Assembly (NCBI GenBank): GCA_029582265.1
Contig: CM055816.1
Coordinates: 96,622,809-96,686,808 of the forward strand
Source: Zoroaster sp. YZ-2022
Taxonomy: Eukaryota > Echinodermata > Asteroidea > Forcipulatida > Zoroasteridae
Length of the DNA: 64,000 nucleotides
Direction: 5' to 3'
Shown: one piece after another, positions 1 to 12,598 of the stretch
Layout: each line of letters opens with the position of its first letter
Numbering within the stretch: the stretch's first letter is position 1
Notes under the pieces: model-generated
The model's input: only the letters and a program-made list of their open reading frames with translations
The model's database searches: none
Told to the model about the DNA's origin: nothing
Program-made: the position numbers and the translations under genes

Positions 1-1403
1 CTCTAGCGGTGAATTTGCATCCAGTGTCTTGATGATAGTAGACTAGCCCCTAGATTGGTTCCTGTCTTTATCCTATTTCCTATATCAACGATATAGACAG
101 GCTCCAAGCGCACCATTCAAGGAGTTTCATTGGCCTTGGATACGTTGTGCTGGTATGTCCTGTAAATATAGGGTAGCATGCCTACATGTCAGTGTTTGTC
201 AGCTTGTCCTGATCCTGTAAATGTAGGGATGAAACCTGTGTACTTAATTGTCTTCTGTCCTCGGTATCATGTTCACTGGCGTATATACACCGGTGCAATG
301 ATCGTCATATAAAATTAAGTTAGCATTCCTAACATAGTGTTCGTCAGCTGGTCCTGAAATGTAGGGAAGATGTCTGTTTATTTGCTTCAATTATATTTGT
401 AGTTCCCACTGCCCCTTTACATTTCCGTAAAACATAATGGTCCAGAAAATATAGGTAGCATGCCTATACACGTCAATGTATGTTAGCTTGTCCTGTAAAT
501 TTACGGATGATGCTCGTTTCCTTGGCTTCAATCCTTGGTAGTTCCCACTTGCCATTTAGATTTCTGTACAACAAGGTCCTGTAAATGTAGGTAGCATGCC
601 TACAGGTCATGAGCTTACGGTCAGCTTGTCCTGTAAATGATTGTTTACTTGCCTTTAATCCTCAGTATAATGCCCACTAGTCCTATACATACACTTCTGT
701 GCAATACATGGTCCTGTGAATAATTATAGGAAGCATTCCGACTATAGTGTTTGTCAACTGGTTCTGATAATGTAGGAATGATACTAGTTCTACTTGCCTT
801 CATGTAAAGGTAGCATGCCCACCAGTGTACCTGGTCTTCAGGCCTGTGGTTTCTCAGGATTTTACTTGATTTCAGGATTTTTTACAAATCTCCCTTTGCC
901 TGAAAATATTTTCGAAAGAGGAAAAGTAGCATGCATTGTGTCCGAACCTCAAGTTTCTGGTTTGTGGGGATGTGGAGAGTCTGTAAATCCTCCAACATTA
1001 ATTAAACATCAGGAGATTCAGGGCTTTGTCCTCTAGACCAAAGGGAGACCCAGTTCCGCTACCCATTTGTCAGGATTTGTTTACTTTTGTCAAATCACAC
1101 ACCCCTAGGTTTTGTTACATTCTAATCGTAAATAATGATTGATGGTCATCGTCCCCAAAATGTGGAAAAAATACCTCGCCGTACTTTTGATCATTCTTAA
1201 TTGGGCTTACAGAAACGAGGGAATGAATGAAAATGTGATATGGATAGATTGTAATTTAGAAATACACTCTTCGAAACTGTGCGTATAATATTATATTACA
1301 AACTCATAGTCTTAATATTCAGCTGCTATAAACCCATTTGAAGGTTCCATGTAATTTACATTTCCAGTTGAAATATTTAGGTTTTATTTCAGAAGTAAAT
1401 AAT

Positions 1404-1589
1404 GGTCCTATAATTGGGACCATTCTCCTGAGGACGATCAGAGCATACTGATCGAAACGTCGAGTTGTACCCCCAGTTCTTTTCAGAACTAATTACTACT
1501 CAATTGAGATTCCACATGGTGTCACCGCAATTAGTCTTACTTATCATCCTCACCATGCAAAGCTACAAGTTTTACCGGTCCTATAATTG
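1404..1589. mobile_element. 160-bp insert with 13-bp target duplication (copy 1)
   Basis: GGTCCTATAATTG at 1404-1416 and 1577-1589 flanks a 160-bp insert. The matching place in copy 3 of the repeat (5169-5180) carries the short sequence once and no insert, so it is an empty site. The insert contains CTGAGGA, then a 7-bp perfect stem with a 6-base loop, then AAACGTC. This resembles, imperfectly, a hammerhead-ribozyme core of the kind found in Penelope-like elements. The same insert is at 3288-3473. Confidence 0.7.
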
Positions 1590-3287
1590 AATAAAACATT
1601 CCAAATGGTACCACATTATTGGTCTACAATGTAATCCAAGTCGGTCCCTAAATTGTAGACTTGCTGCAAACCCTTTGGCTCTATAGGTCTAGCCCCGGCA
1701 TCCAGCTGCTACATAAACCGTTTGTCGGTTCCCTTAACTAGCTTCCATTTCCAGTTAAAATACTTGAACAAAGGATTCCAAATGGTACCACATTGTTGAT
1801 CTAAAATACATCTCAGAGTCCCCAAATTGTAGACTTGCTACCAACCCATATTAGCTCTATCCGCTCAGCGCACATCGTAGCCCTCTAGCGGTGAATTTGC
1901 ATCCAGTGTCTTGATGATAGTAGACTAGCCCCTAGATTGGTTCCTGTCTTTATCCTATTTCCTATATCAACGATATAGACAGGCTCCAAGCGCACCATTC
2001 AAGGAGTTTCATTGGCCTTGGATACGTTGTGCTGGTATGTCCTGTAAATATAGGGTAGCATGCCTACATGTCAGTGTTTGTCAGCTTGTCCTGATCCTGT
2101 AAATGTAGGGATGAAACCTGTGTACTTAATTGTCTTCTGTCCTCGGTATCATGTTCACTGGCGTATATACACCGGTGCAATGATCGTCATATAAAATTAA
2201 GTTAGCATTCCTAACATAGTGTTCGTCAGCTGGTCCTGAAATGTAGGGAAGATGTCTGTTTATTTGCTTCAATTATATTTGTAGTTCCACTGCCCCTTTA
2301 CATTTCCGTAAAACATAATGGTCCAGAAAATATAGGTAGCATGCCTATACACGTCAATGTATGTTAGCTTGTCCTGTAAATTTACGGATGATGCTCGTTT
2401 CCTTGGCTTCAATCCTTGGTAGTTCCCACTTGCCATTTAGATTTCTGTACAACAAGGTCCTGTAAATGTAGGTAGCATGCCTACAGGTCATGAGCTTACG
2501 GTCAGCTTGTCCTGTAAATGATTGTTTACTTGCCTTTAATCCTCAGTATAATGCCCACTAGTCCTATACATACACTTCTGTGCAATACATGGTCCTGTGA
2601 ATAATTATAGGAAGCATTCCGACTATAGTGTTTGTCAACTGGTTCTGATAATGTAGGAATGATACTAGTTCTACTTGCCTTCATGTAAAGGTAGCATGCC
2701 CACCAGTGTACCTGGTCTTCAGGCCTGTGGTTTCTCAGGATTTTACTTGATTTCAGGATTTTTTACAAATCTCCCTTTGCCTGAAAAAAATTGTCGAAAG
2801 AGGAAAAGTAGCATGCATTGTGTCCGAACCTCAAGTTTCTGGTTTGTGGGGATGTGGAGAGTCTGTAAATCCTCCAACATTAATTAAACATCAGGAGATT
2901 CAGGGGGCTTTGTCCTCTAGACCAAAGGGAGACCCAGTTCCGCTACCCATTTGTCAGGATTTGTTTACTTTTGTCAAATCACACAACCCTAGGTTTTGTT
3001 ACATTCTAATCGTAAATAATGATTGATGGTCATCGTCCCCAAAATGTGGAAAAAATACCTCGCCGTACTTTTGATCATTCTTAATTGGGCTTACAGAAAC
3101 GAGGGAATGAATGAAAATGTGATATGGATAGATTGTAATTTAGAAATACACTCTTCGAAACTGTGCGTATAATATTATATTACAAACTCATAGTCTTAAT
3201 ATTCAGCTGCTATAAACCCATTTGAAGGTTCCATGTAATTTACATTTCCAGTTGAAATATTTAGGTTTTATTTCAGAAGTAAATAAT

Positions 3288-3473
3288 GGTCCTATAATTG
3301 GGACCATTCTCCTGAGGACGATCAGAGCATACTGATCGAAACGTCGAGTTGTACCCCCAGTTCTTTTCAGAACTAATTACTACTCAATTGAGATTCCACA
3401 TGGTGTCACCGCAATTAGTCTTACTTATCATCCTCACCATGCAAAGCTACAAGTTTTACCGGTCCTATAATTG
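3288..3473. mobile_element. 160-bp insert with 13-bp target duplication (copy 2)
   Basis: This is the second copy of the insert described at 1404, in the second tandem unit, with the same flanking 13-mer at 3288-3300 and 3461-3473. It was therefore duplicated together with the unit rather than inserted twice. Confidence 0.7.
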
Positions 3474-5477
3474 AATAAAACATTCCAAATGGTACCACAT
3501 TATTGGTCTACAATGTAATCCAAAGTCGGTCCCTAAATTGTAGACTTGCTGCAAACCCTTTGGCTCTATAGGTCTAGCCCCGGCATCCAGCTGCTACATA
3601 AACCGTTTGTCGGTTCCCTTAACTAGCTTCCATTTCCAGTTAAAATACTTGAACAAAGGATTCCAAATGGTACCACATTGTTGATCTAAAATACATCTCA
3701 GAGTCCCCAAATTGTAGACTTGCTACCAACCCATATTAGCTCTATCCGCTCAGCGCACATCGTAGCCCTCTAGCGGTGAATTTGCATCCAGTGTCTTGAT
3801 GATAGTAGACTAGCCCTAGATTGGTTCCTGTCTTTATCCTATTTCCTATATCAACGATATAGACAGGCTCCAAGCGCACCATTCAAGGAGTTTCATTGGC
3901 CTTGGATACGTTGTGCTGGTATGTCCTGTAAATATAGGGTAGCATGCCTACATGTCAGTGTTTGTCAGCTTGTCCTGATCCTGTAAATGTAGGGATGAAA
4001 CCTGTGTACTTAATTGTCTTCTGTCCTCGGTATCATGTTCACTGGCGTATATACACCGGTGCAATGATCGTCATATCAAATTAAGTTAGCATTCCTAACA
4101 TAGTGTTCGTCAGCTGGTCCTGAAATGTAGGGAAGATGTCTGTTTATTTGCTTCAATTATATTTGTAGTTCCCACTGCCCCTTTACATTTCCGTAAAACA
4201 TAATGGTCCAGAAAATATAGGTAGCATGCCTATACACGTCAATGTATGTTAGCTTGTCCTGTAAATTTACGGATGATGCTCGTTTCCTTGGCTTCAATCC
4301 TTGGTAGTTCCCACTTGCCATTTAGATTTCTGTACAACAAGGTCCTGTAAATGTAGGTAGCATGCCTACAGGTCATGAGCTTACGGTCAGCTTGTCCTGT
4401 AAATGATTGTTTACTTGCCTTTAATCCTCAGTATAATGCCCACTAGTCCTATACATACACTTCTGTGCAATACATGGTCCTGTGAATATAGGAAGCATTC
4501 CGACTATAGTGTTTGTCAACTGGTTCTGATAATGTAGGAATGATACTAGTTCTACTTGCCTTCATGTAAAGGTAGCATGCCCACCAGTGTACCTGGTCTT
4601 CAGGCCTGTGGTTTCTCAGGATTTTACTTGATTTCAGGATTTTTTGTACATCTCCCTTTGCCTCAAATTGTTTTGAAAGAGGAAAATTAGCAACCAAAGA
4701 AAGAAAGAAGCAGCCTGTATTGTGTCCAAACCTCAAGTTTTTTGTTTGCGGGGAGTCTGTAAATCCTACAAAATCAAACTTCCAGGAGGTTCAGGGGGCT
4801 TTGTCCTCTAGACCAAAGGGAGACGCAGTCCCGCTACCCATTTTTCAGGATTTTTACTTTTGTCAAATCACACACCCCTGGGTCTTGTTGCATTCTAATC
4901 CTGAATAATGATGGATGGTCATCGATCCAAAAATGTGGGAAATACCTGGTCGTGCTTTTGAGCATTCTTAATTGGGCTTACAGAAAAGAGGGAATGAATG
5001 AAAATGTGATATGGATATATTGTAATTTAGAAACACACTCCTCGAAACTGTGCGTATATATTACAAACTCATAGTCTTAATATTCAGCTGCTATAAACCC
5101 ATTTGAAGGTTCCATGTAATTTACATTTCCAGTTGAAATATTTAGGTTTTATTTCAGAAGTAAATAATTGTCCTATAATTGAATAAAACATTCCAAATGG
5201 TACCACATTATTGGTCTACAATGTAATCGAAGTCGGTCCCCAAATTGTAGACTTGCTGCAAACCCATTGGCTCTATCCGCTCAGTGTCTAGTGATGATAG
5301 TAGACTGCTAGCCCCGGCATCCAGCTGCTACATAAACCGTTTGTCGGTTCCGTTAACTAGCTCAGTTTCCATTTCCAGTTAAAATACTTGAACAAAGGAT
5401 TCTAAATGGTACAACATTGTTGGCCTAAACCAAGTGTCTTGATGATAGTTGACTAGCCTCTAGACTGGTCCCTGTCT

Positions 5478-6311
5478 TTATCCTATATTAAGGATATCTG
5501 AAGCAGTGAATAAGCGTTGCACATTTGCATATGAAGGACTAGAAACAGATGAGGTAATATCAATATTAAAATCGCCCAGTATAGCAATGGCCAAGTAATT
5601 ATGAGAAAATGGCAAAATTGAATCCAAAACAATTTGATAATTTTCAAATAATTTAACACTGACACTAGGTGGTCTGTATAAACATCCTAAAAGTATAGTA
5701 CCATGTTTACAATGAATCTCAACCCAAATTAGTTCTAAATCCAAACGTTCAAATTTATTTATACGAACAGGGTTTAAATGATTAGATACCGCAATAAATA
5801 CACCACCACCACTATGCCGATTGCGATCCTTCCTGAAGATACAGTAGTTGGCGTTAAAATTTAATTCACCGTCATTTATTGCAGAGTCCAGCCAGGATTC
5901 AGTGATAAAAGCAATGTCATACTTGGTCACCAACAGTTCAGTTTGAAACAAGACATTTTTGTTGACAATACTTCTGGCATTAAACATAACACAGTTAATA
6001 CTTGATCTTGAGACATTGTTGATCTGTGGGACATTTGCTGAATTTGTATTTCTAGAAGAAACAGCATCAGTAGGGCCAGGATTGGGATGAACATCCCCAC
6101 CGAGTTCAAGTTGAAAGGTAGAAGTAGAGTTAGAATAATAGCTAACGCGACAATTGCCAAACCTCAATTCGATGAAGACGTTCGGACGTCGAGGAATACA
6201 GGAGATTGGAGTTGAAAAACTTGAAGTTGAAGACGTGAATAGGGGCAGGATGCATGTATGTGTATATGTACACAGTTCCACCATGTTGGTTGCATTGTGA
6301 AGATAAACCAT
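5478..6311 (-). pseudogene. CR1/L2-like non-LTR retrotransposon ORF, 5' part (APE endonuclease)
   Basis: The frame encodes the N-terminal half of an apurinic-like endonuclease, which nicks target DNA for target-primed reverse transcription. Visible motifs in order are NARSIVNK, the catalytic glutamate in TESWLD, SGGGVFIAV, YRPP and GDFNID. Just before the domain lies GGDVHPNPGP, a 2A-like ribosome-skipping motif with H in place of the usual E; 2A-like sequences are known from sea urchin non-LTR elements. The reverse transcriptase is missing because the element ends where the 1.88 kb repeat begins, near 5490. It is a dead fragment. Confidence 0.88.
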
Positions 6312-6725
6312 GCTTGCTCAGAACAAAGGAGTGTGAAAGCAGGATGCCAACTGCTGGTATGTCCATAATGGGGTTGGTCAAGTGTAACGTGAAGAATGCA
6401 GCAATGACTTGATACAGTGCAAGATTCTGGCTGAAAATACCGAGAATCCATGAAGAACACTGGCCAGGAATCATTCCAGAAACATTGAGAATGTACATAT
6501 TTTACATCTGAAGAAACAGTAGTCAAAGACCAGCTGGTATGAAATTCATACAGTATGTGAAGCTACAAATGGCAAAAATAGTACATATTGTCAGAGCCCA
6601 GCAAGGAGCGTGCTGACTGACCGCCATCTTGATGCATAATAATGTTATGTACTAAGCGCGCGTGTACTTCTACCAACCAATGATCGCTGGAGAAATTCCG
6701 CGCATACGCACATCAACGGCAAAAC
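5490..6725 (-). mobile_element. LINE 5' fragment inserted in the tandem repeat
   Basis: Repeat sequence stops near 5490 and resumes near 6726. The material between holds the endonuclease ORF and about 400 bp of its upstream region. It is therefore an insertion into the third tandem copy. No clear target duplication was found, and the inserted piece is the 5' part, which is unusual for LINEs that normally lose the 5' end. A later deletion is likely. Confidence 0.7.
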
Positions 6726-6862
6726 ACGTCAAACTTTCCATTTGTAGTTAAAATATTTAGGTTTTTATATCAGAAGTAAATATGGTCTTATAATTTAACA
6801 TAGGATCCCAAATGGTTCCCACATTGTTGGTCTAAAATGTGTCCAAGAGTCGGTCCTCATAT
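6726..6862. repeat. Continuation of the 1.88 kb repeat
   Basis: The stretch TTTAGGTTTTTATATCAG and what follows to about 6862 matches the part of the repeat seen near 3260 and 5145, beyond the LINE insertion. It then runs into the GT-rich minisatellite. Confidence 0.75.
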
Positions 6863-6867
6863 AATAT

Positions 6868-7055
6868 ACATGGTGCGTGGGTGTGTGTGTGTGTGGGTGT
6901 GTGAACGTACACACCATTCGTTGTGGGGTCCAAAACACAATAGAACAATTGGACCCCACAAGGTAACTATAGAAAATCTTGTACCCCACAGGAGAATTAT
7001 AAGGAAAAGGGATAATAGAACGAACAAAGGAATACCCCACAAATCAATGTGCGTG

Positions 7056-7099
<44 letters not shown>

Positions 7100-7605
7100 C
7101 GTACACACCATTCGTTGTGGGGTCCAAAACACAATAGAACAATTGGACCCCACAAGGTAACTATAGAAAATCTTGTACCACCCCGGAGTATTCTTATGAA
7201 AAGGGATAATAGAACGAACAAAGGAATACCCCACAAATCAATGTGCGTGAGGGTGTGTGTGTGTGTGTGTGTGAACGTACACACCATTCGTTGTGGGGTC
7301 CAAAACACAATAGAACAATTGGACCCCACAAGGTAACTATAGAAAATCTTGTACCCCACAGGAGAATTATAAGGAAAAGGGATAATAGAACGAACAAAGG
7401 AATACCCCACAAATCAATGTGCGTGAGGGTGTGTGTGTGTGTGTGTGTGTGTGAACGTACACACCATTCGTTGTGGGGTCCAAAACACAATAGAACAATT
7501 GGACCCCACAAGGTAACTATAGAAAATCTTGTACCCCACAGGAGAATTATAAGGAAAAGGGATAATAGAACGAACAAAGGAATACCCCACAAATCAATGT
7601 GCGTG

Positions 7606-7680
<75 letters not shown>
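6868..7680. repeat. Minisatellite of about 165-190 bp units joined by (GT)n
   Basis: Four units are visible, each made of a (GT)n tract, a GAACGTACACACC segment and a 13-bp perfect inverted repeat (TTGTGGGGTCCAA and its complement, 16 bases apart). Each ends in GGAATACCCCACAAATC before the next GT run. The last GT tract (7611-7676) is the longest. Open frames on both strands come from the repeat itself and are not genes. Confidence 0.93.
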
Positions 7681-7681
<1 letters not shown>

Positions 7682-7689
7682 GCCACACA

Positions 7690-8045
7690 CACACAAATGG
7701 TATGTGCCCTCGTCAAGCGGGGAAAGCGGACTGATGACTGGCGGTCGCAGCGGGGTCTATTTATGCTCGCCGCGCGGACGCATCGAACGTTTTGAGAACG
7801 TATTGCGGACGTCATGAGGGCGTAACGCGAGCGCGCTTGGTCGCGTAGAGCGCCGTGGGAGCGCGTTCGAACTCCACACTGGACGAGATGGGAGCGCGGT
7901 GGGTCGCAGCAGGAGCGCCGTGAACGCGATGGGAGCGTACTAAAATCTCCGTTGTTTGACATTTTCGGACAGTTTTCCGCGATCGTAATGCATTTTGCAA
8001 AAAATTTAAGCGCACAGCGAGCTCCGTCCCGTCGCAATAGAGTGT
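7690..8045. other. CpG-rich stretch with GAGCG repeats
   Basis: About 350 bp is strongly CpG-rich in an otherwise AT-rich region, with GAGCGC/GAGCGT recurring at least seven times. No coding pattern was recognised. It could be a promoter-like CpG cluster or the end of a DNA transposon. Confidence 0.4.
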
Positions 8046-10369
8046 GACAGGGCTATAACTAGTGACTTAGAGTTACCCTGGGTCAACACGAACTTTAGTA
8101 TTAGAATGTAACTAACGCAAGTAATGTTTCATGAATACCAATTAGTTACCAACTAGGCTTAGTAAGCAACTACAGGCCTTTTTAGTAACCAACTAGGCTT
8201 AGTAAGGTTTCACGAATATGGCCCCTGTAGTATAAATGCAAAAGAAGTGTTAATGGCCTCACGTTTCGACCCTAGCAGTGTCTTTCTCAAAGGCTAAAAA
8301 AGGTTTGATTAAAATACATCCATTGATTAATACAAACTCTTAAAATGACAACACAAAAACTAAAACATGCTATTTAAACTCGAATATGTAAAGTTTCAAA
8401 CAAAAAGAAAATAAATACTTGAAAAAAATAACAAGAAACCTAAGGGCTAAAATAAGATGACAGCAATGTTAAAACTTAAAAGTCAGGAACAATCAAGGAA
8501 CATTCTTATTGAGTGAAACAAACATCAGCATGAGCGAGTTCTAGATCACTGAAGTTCCACTAACGCAATCGTTACCATCGTTTGCCAACAATTTCAAGTG
8601 GAACGAGTTGTACGCCATTTAGCAAACGTTCCACTTGCAGTGACTTCATTGCAAACGTTTGCGCCAACGGATCGCGATATTATGTTTGCGTAAGTGGGAC
8701 GCAGCCCTATTGGTCTTTGATGGGGAAAACCAATTCAGATCTTTATGGGTTATGTAGTTCTCTTGAGCGATGAGTGATTGGACGATACTGAGAATGTCAT
8801 TTGTGGAATTCTGGTTATTGTGTAGTTATGACCGGCATAACTTGAAATAAATCAGTCACTTAAAGAGACGGCAGCGGTGCACTATAGTGCTGACGGTGAA
8901 TAACTAAAAGAGCCGGCAATATGCAAATGAGGATACCTACGACAACTATCCGTTTATTGAAATCTCATTCTAATAAGCCAAAGCGTTTTGTAGTTACATC
9001 ACTTTAAACATGCCACTTTCATGGATGCCCGATTACTACGTACAAGGTCAACGGAAGCTGTCAACCTTGCATTTCGGGCGAACGATACGACCATTTTTTT
9101 TAAATGTTGTGTCAAATTGTGCCTAAAACATCAGCCAATTAAGAAATTTATAAGGGCTCCTATAAAACAAAATGCATCGCGCGAGACTGTAAAGTGAACA
9201 GTCTACGTGGCGGTCAGGCGTGGGGGGGGGGGGGGTTCCGCCCGATCATCGGGAATTAAAAATCAGCATTTTAACGCATCAAAACCAACTCAAAATGTTC
9301 ATATAAATCCTGAATACCCTTAGGAACCTTCAAAGTAATATAAGCAGAATCGTGTCTTTAAAAAATCCATTTCTTAGCCCCCCCCCCCCCCCAAACCAGA
9401 ATATTTAAGTTATTGGACAAGGGTAGAATTCCCCTGACCACAGGCTGACGAAAAAAGAGCCCTCTGTTGACAAATAGGACTCCAGTAGCAAGAATTTTTG
9501 GGAGGTTTACTACGGTATATCCAAAGTATTCACGAGACTTCCTTATTATCAAAAATTACTCAACAATTTATTCAATTCGCTTAAAATTAGAGACAGTAAC
9601 TGTAGCATACCATAGAATGACATTTTGGGGATGTTATTTAGCTGATAAAAAATTAATTAAAACATTTTTTTCCCATAATATTAGAGGAGAGGCAAGATGA
9701 GTTTTAACTTTTGAGGATTGTTTATCATTTATTTTGGGAAAAACTTGACACTTTTAGATACTAAAAAAAATCATGTTGAAGGAACCACAGACTGACACCA
9801 TAAATTATTTTGTTATTTCGGGGGGGGGGGAGGGGCTTGTAGAAAACAGTCATAGTTTGTCCAAAAATGAAGTTATTTAGATATTTTTTATTTTATTTTA
9901 AAAAAGAAAAATTTCTGTAACTTTTAGGGGACATATTCAAGGTGAAATAATATTTTTCTTTGAAATACAATAAATTACTGTTTTTCACATATTGACTTCT
10001 AAACCGTGAACGTTCACGCACAAAGAGACGACATGTGCAGCTTAGACTAGACATTTTTGGGGCAGTAACTTTTCAGCCAAAGCTTAAATTCGAAATTTTA
10101 TATAGGTGAATGGATTGTTATATAATACAAGCGAAGTTACCCGAACTGAAGATCAGGTTTGGAGCGGTTGGAGTTGGTGAATTAAGGAGGGTGGGGATGA
10201 AGGGTTGATAGAGTGCAGGTGTGTAATTGGCCAGTGTGTGACTGAAGGAGGGGTGAGCCATAACGTCTGTTGTATGTCAGATTTAAGAAACACCACGAAA
10301 GTGTGGCCGTTGCGGTATTTAAGCACACGGGTCAAGAATAACACAACACCTATAGCGAATACAGAGGGA
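8046..10369. other. No gene seen; homopolymers and short repeats
   Basis: A direct repeat of about 25 bp (ACCAACTAGGCTTAGTAAG) occurs twice between 8145 and 8205. At 8261-8300 (minus) there is a GAGAAAGACACTGC...TCGAAACGTGAGG motif like the tails of some invertebrate retroelements. Long G or C runs (10 or more) lie near 9223, 9380 and 9820. No conserved coding frame was found. Confidence 0.5.
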
Positions 10370-10580
10370 GTGCGTTCGGACAACTGACGGGTCCCGAACG
10401 ACGGCCGCTGCATGACAAAAAGCAGCGAATAAATGCGGAAAAGCGGCGATTCGCCCGTGATGCAAAAACGCCGTCTTCGGCGGAGCCGTAAGGGCGACGA
10501 CGACACCCTGTGGATTTTTCCCGACACGCAGGTACCCCTCCCGAGCCGCGGGACCCAGCGGTTCCGGAGCCTATTATGTA
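10370..10580. other. GC-rich island, function unknown
   Basis: This GC- and CpG-rich block sits in AT-rich surroundings and includes the hairpin CGCCGTCTTCGGCG. A minus-strand frame crosses it (10153-10584) but shows no recognisable domain. I cannot name it. Confidence 0.35.
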
Positions 10581-11439
10581 ACAAACCTTTTAGACGGGCC
10601 TAAGGATTTCGCTCTTATTATAATAAAGATTCCCCACTCCTTTTAAAATTTCAGCCAAAAAGTAAATTTTGTTTCCATTTTAACACAACCAAAAACAAAC
10701 TGACAATATTTTTGCTAGGTCTCTCCCCGTCAGTTTGTTGATTAAACAGGAGTCAACCGGGCCGCCGAGTGTGTCTCGGCCGTGTGCAAGCAACTGTGGT
10801 ATGACATTTCATGGACAATCAGCAATTTTACAAACTTGTACAGCACAATGAGAGAGACTCTTTAATTAGAATAAAACGTTGTTGTTTGTATGTGTATATG
10901 TTATACATAGGTATAACTTACAAATTGATAGGATCTAATCTCCTCTGTTCACCCATCTTCAAAAGAGACAATGCCAGATAGACTCTAAGTAATTGATTGG
11001 GTGATTGATTGGTTCTTAAGTTAGCTATTTGATTCATTGATTGATGGTTGATTGATTGATTGTTGTAATCTTGAGAACGATTAGGCCTACTGAATGTTGT
11101 TTGAACATTCCCATAGGCAAATATTCATCCAAATATGTGAAATTCTATCATCCAACTAATCGTGTGCAATGACAGTTATAAAAGGCCTCTTAATTTTTGC
11201 ATGATTATTTTATAAATTAAACAGAGATGAAACCAACATTTTCTATAATTACAGTTTTCAACCTAAATATTTTAGCTTTCATGTTATTGTTGCAAGTTGA
11301 ATACAAGTTTTTAAACTTGATTCTTTAACTGTTTGTTTTATTTGTACAAAACCAACAGCCCCTTCCAAAGGAACACAGCTACAGGTTAATTTGTGCACAA
11401 TAACTGATTTAAAAATAACCCAACTGCTGCTTCAACTAC
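10581..11439. other. No gene seen
   Basis: AT-rich sequence with a (TTGATTGA)n-like patch around 10996-11065. No coding pattern, RNA gene or element was recognised. Confidence 0.5.
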
Positions 11440-11780
11440 GAAAACAACAGTGCAGGGTAAAACTAAATAACCCAATCTTTGGGTAAAGAAATAACACAAC
11501 ACAGGGTTAAAATGGTGGTTGGGTAAAGTTTACCCAATTTTTGAGTAAAAAGGGAACATGGTCGTCACATGGGTAAACTTCTTGCCCATTTGTATTATGC
11601 TAAGCTTCAACACAGGTTTGTGTTAAAAATTACACAGGAGTGGGTACTTTTAACACTTTGGATGTTGTACAATAATTTTACACAAAAATTAGTGAACAAC
11701 CATGTTCCCTTTTTACTCTCGAAAAGATGTAAATTTTACCCAATATTGAGCATTTATTTTTTAGAGTGTAAATAATGTCG
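11440..11780. mobile_element. Small inverted-repeat (MITE-like) element
   Basis: GAGTAAAAAGGGAACATGG near 11543 is matched inversely by CCATGTTCCCTTTTTACTC near 11702. Further out, GGGTAAA/TTTACCC motifs repeat on both sides. The arrangement fits a short non-autonomous DNA element. Exact ends and target duplication are not clear. Confidence 0.45.
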
Positions 11781-12519
11781 TTAAATGAATTTGCATATAT
11801 TTTTGTTAGAGTAAAAGGTTAATGGCAACACAAAACCCAATCATCTAAATAGTTATGCCTTAACCTGGACGAAACTTAGAACTGCTAGGTTCAGCTCATT
11901 GTGGCAAAAACTACTAAAATTAACGTTTGCATGCGGTCTTTGACTGTTTCAGTTGATTACTCACAATAAATACATGAGATAAAGATATGAATTAAAATGT
12001 AAGACAACAAAGCTTGGAATATTTTGTGATCGTTTATTTTGTAAAATGCTCCGGTGTTTGTATGATCATAAACAAGACATGCAGACGGACATCACAGTTG
12101 CTGTAGTTAGAAGTGGACGGACTTGTAAAAATAGAAAGTCTATAAATCAACAGACTGACCACAAAAAAAAACTTTCCAAAAAATAGGCTGCTCATCAACA
12201 CACTGACGTTGGCAAAAAAGAGAGAGAAAAGAACAGTCGGTGAACATGAGAGATGAGTCTGCGAACAAGCGCAGCACAAATGCCACGGCTTCAGAGTGAT
12301 CACATGGTCAGCAGAGTGATTACACAGTGCGATCAAGGGCCGTGGAATTTTTTTGAAGGTGAATATAATGTTCTCAAGAGCATTCTGTGCTAAGATACCT
12401 TTTTAAAAAAATTCTTTTTAATTTTTTTCTGTCTTTGGGGAAAAGATCACTTGGCAAAAAATAAGGGGGCAGGCCACGTGGTCCCCCAAAATCCTCCTTT
12501 GATAATAAATTGCAATGAT

Positions 12520-12530
12520 TTTATTTTATT
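12520..12530 (-). terminator. Poly(A) signals for the 397-aa gene
   Basis: Two overlapping AATAAA hexamers lie on the minus strand about 70 bases past the predicted stop codon at 12599, the expected place for 3'-end formation. Confidence 0.5.
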
Positions 12531-12598
12531 TGAAATGGTTTGTTGATAAAAACGTCGTCGTAGCCTAAGGCCAAACTGAGCAACGGACAACATTTCAG

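Larger units (their letters stand above)
1..5489. repeat. 1.88 kb higher-order tandem repeat, about 2.9 copies
   Basis: The opening sequence recurs at 1883 and 3768, giving periods of 1882 and 1885 bp. Copies 1 and 2 are nearly identical; copy 3 is more diverged and lacks a 160-bp insert. Within each unit there is a shorter subrepeat of about 100 bp built on TCCTGTAAATGTAGG followed by GTAGCATGCCTAC. The short open frames inside are not conserved in frame between copies, so I see no gene. The repeat resumes after the LINE insertion at about 6726. It is probably a satellite or the long non-coding part of a mobile element. Confidence 0.93.

Noticed and set aside
7049..7734. Long open frames on both strands rich in VCVCVCV or THTHTH
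   Set aside because: They are produced by the (GT)n tracts and the minisatellite unit; both strands are open and no domain is present.
10153..10584. 143-codon minus-strand frame over the GC-rich island
   Set aside because: No recognised motif, no homologous pattern and no clear splice or promoter context.
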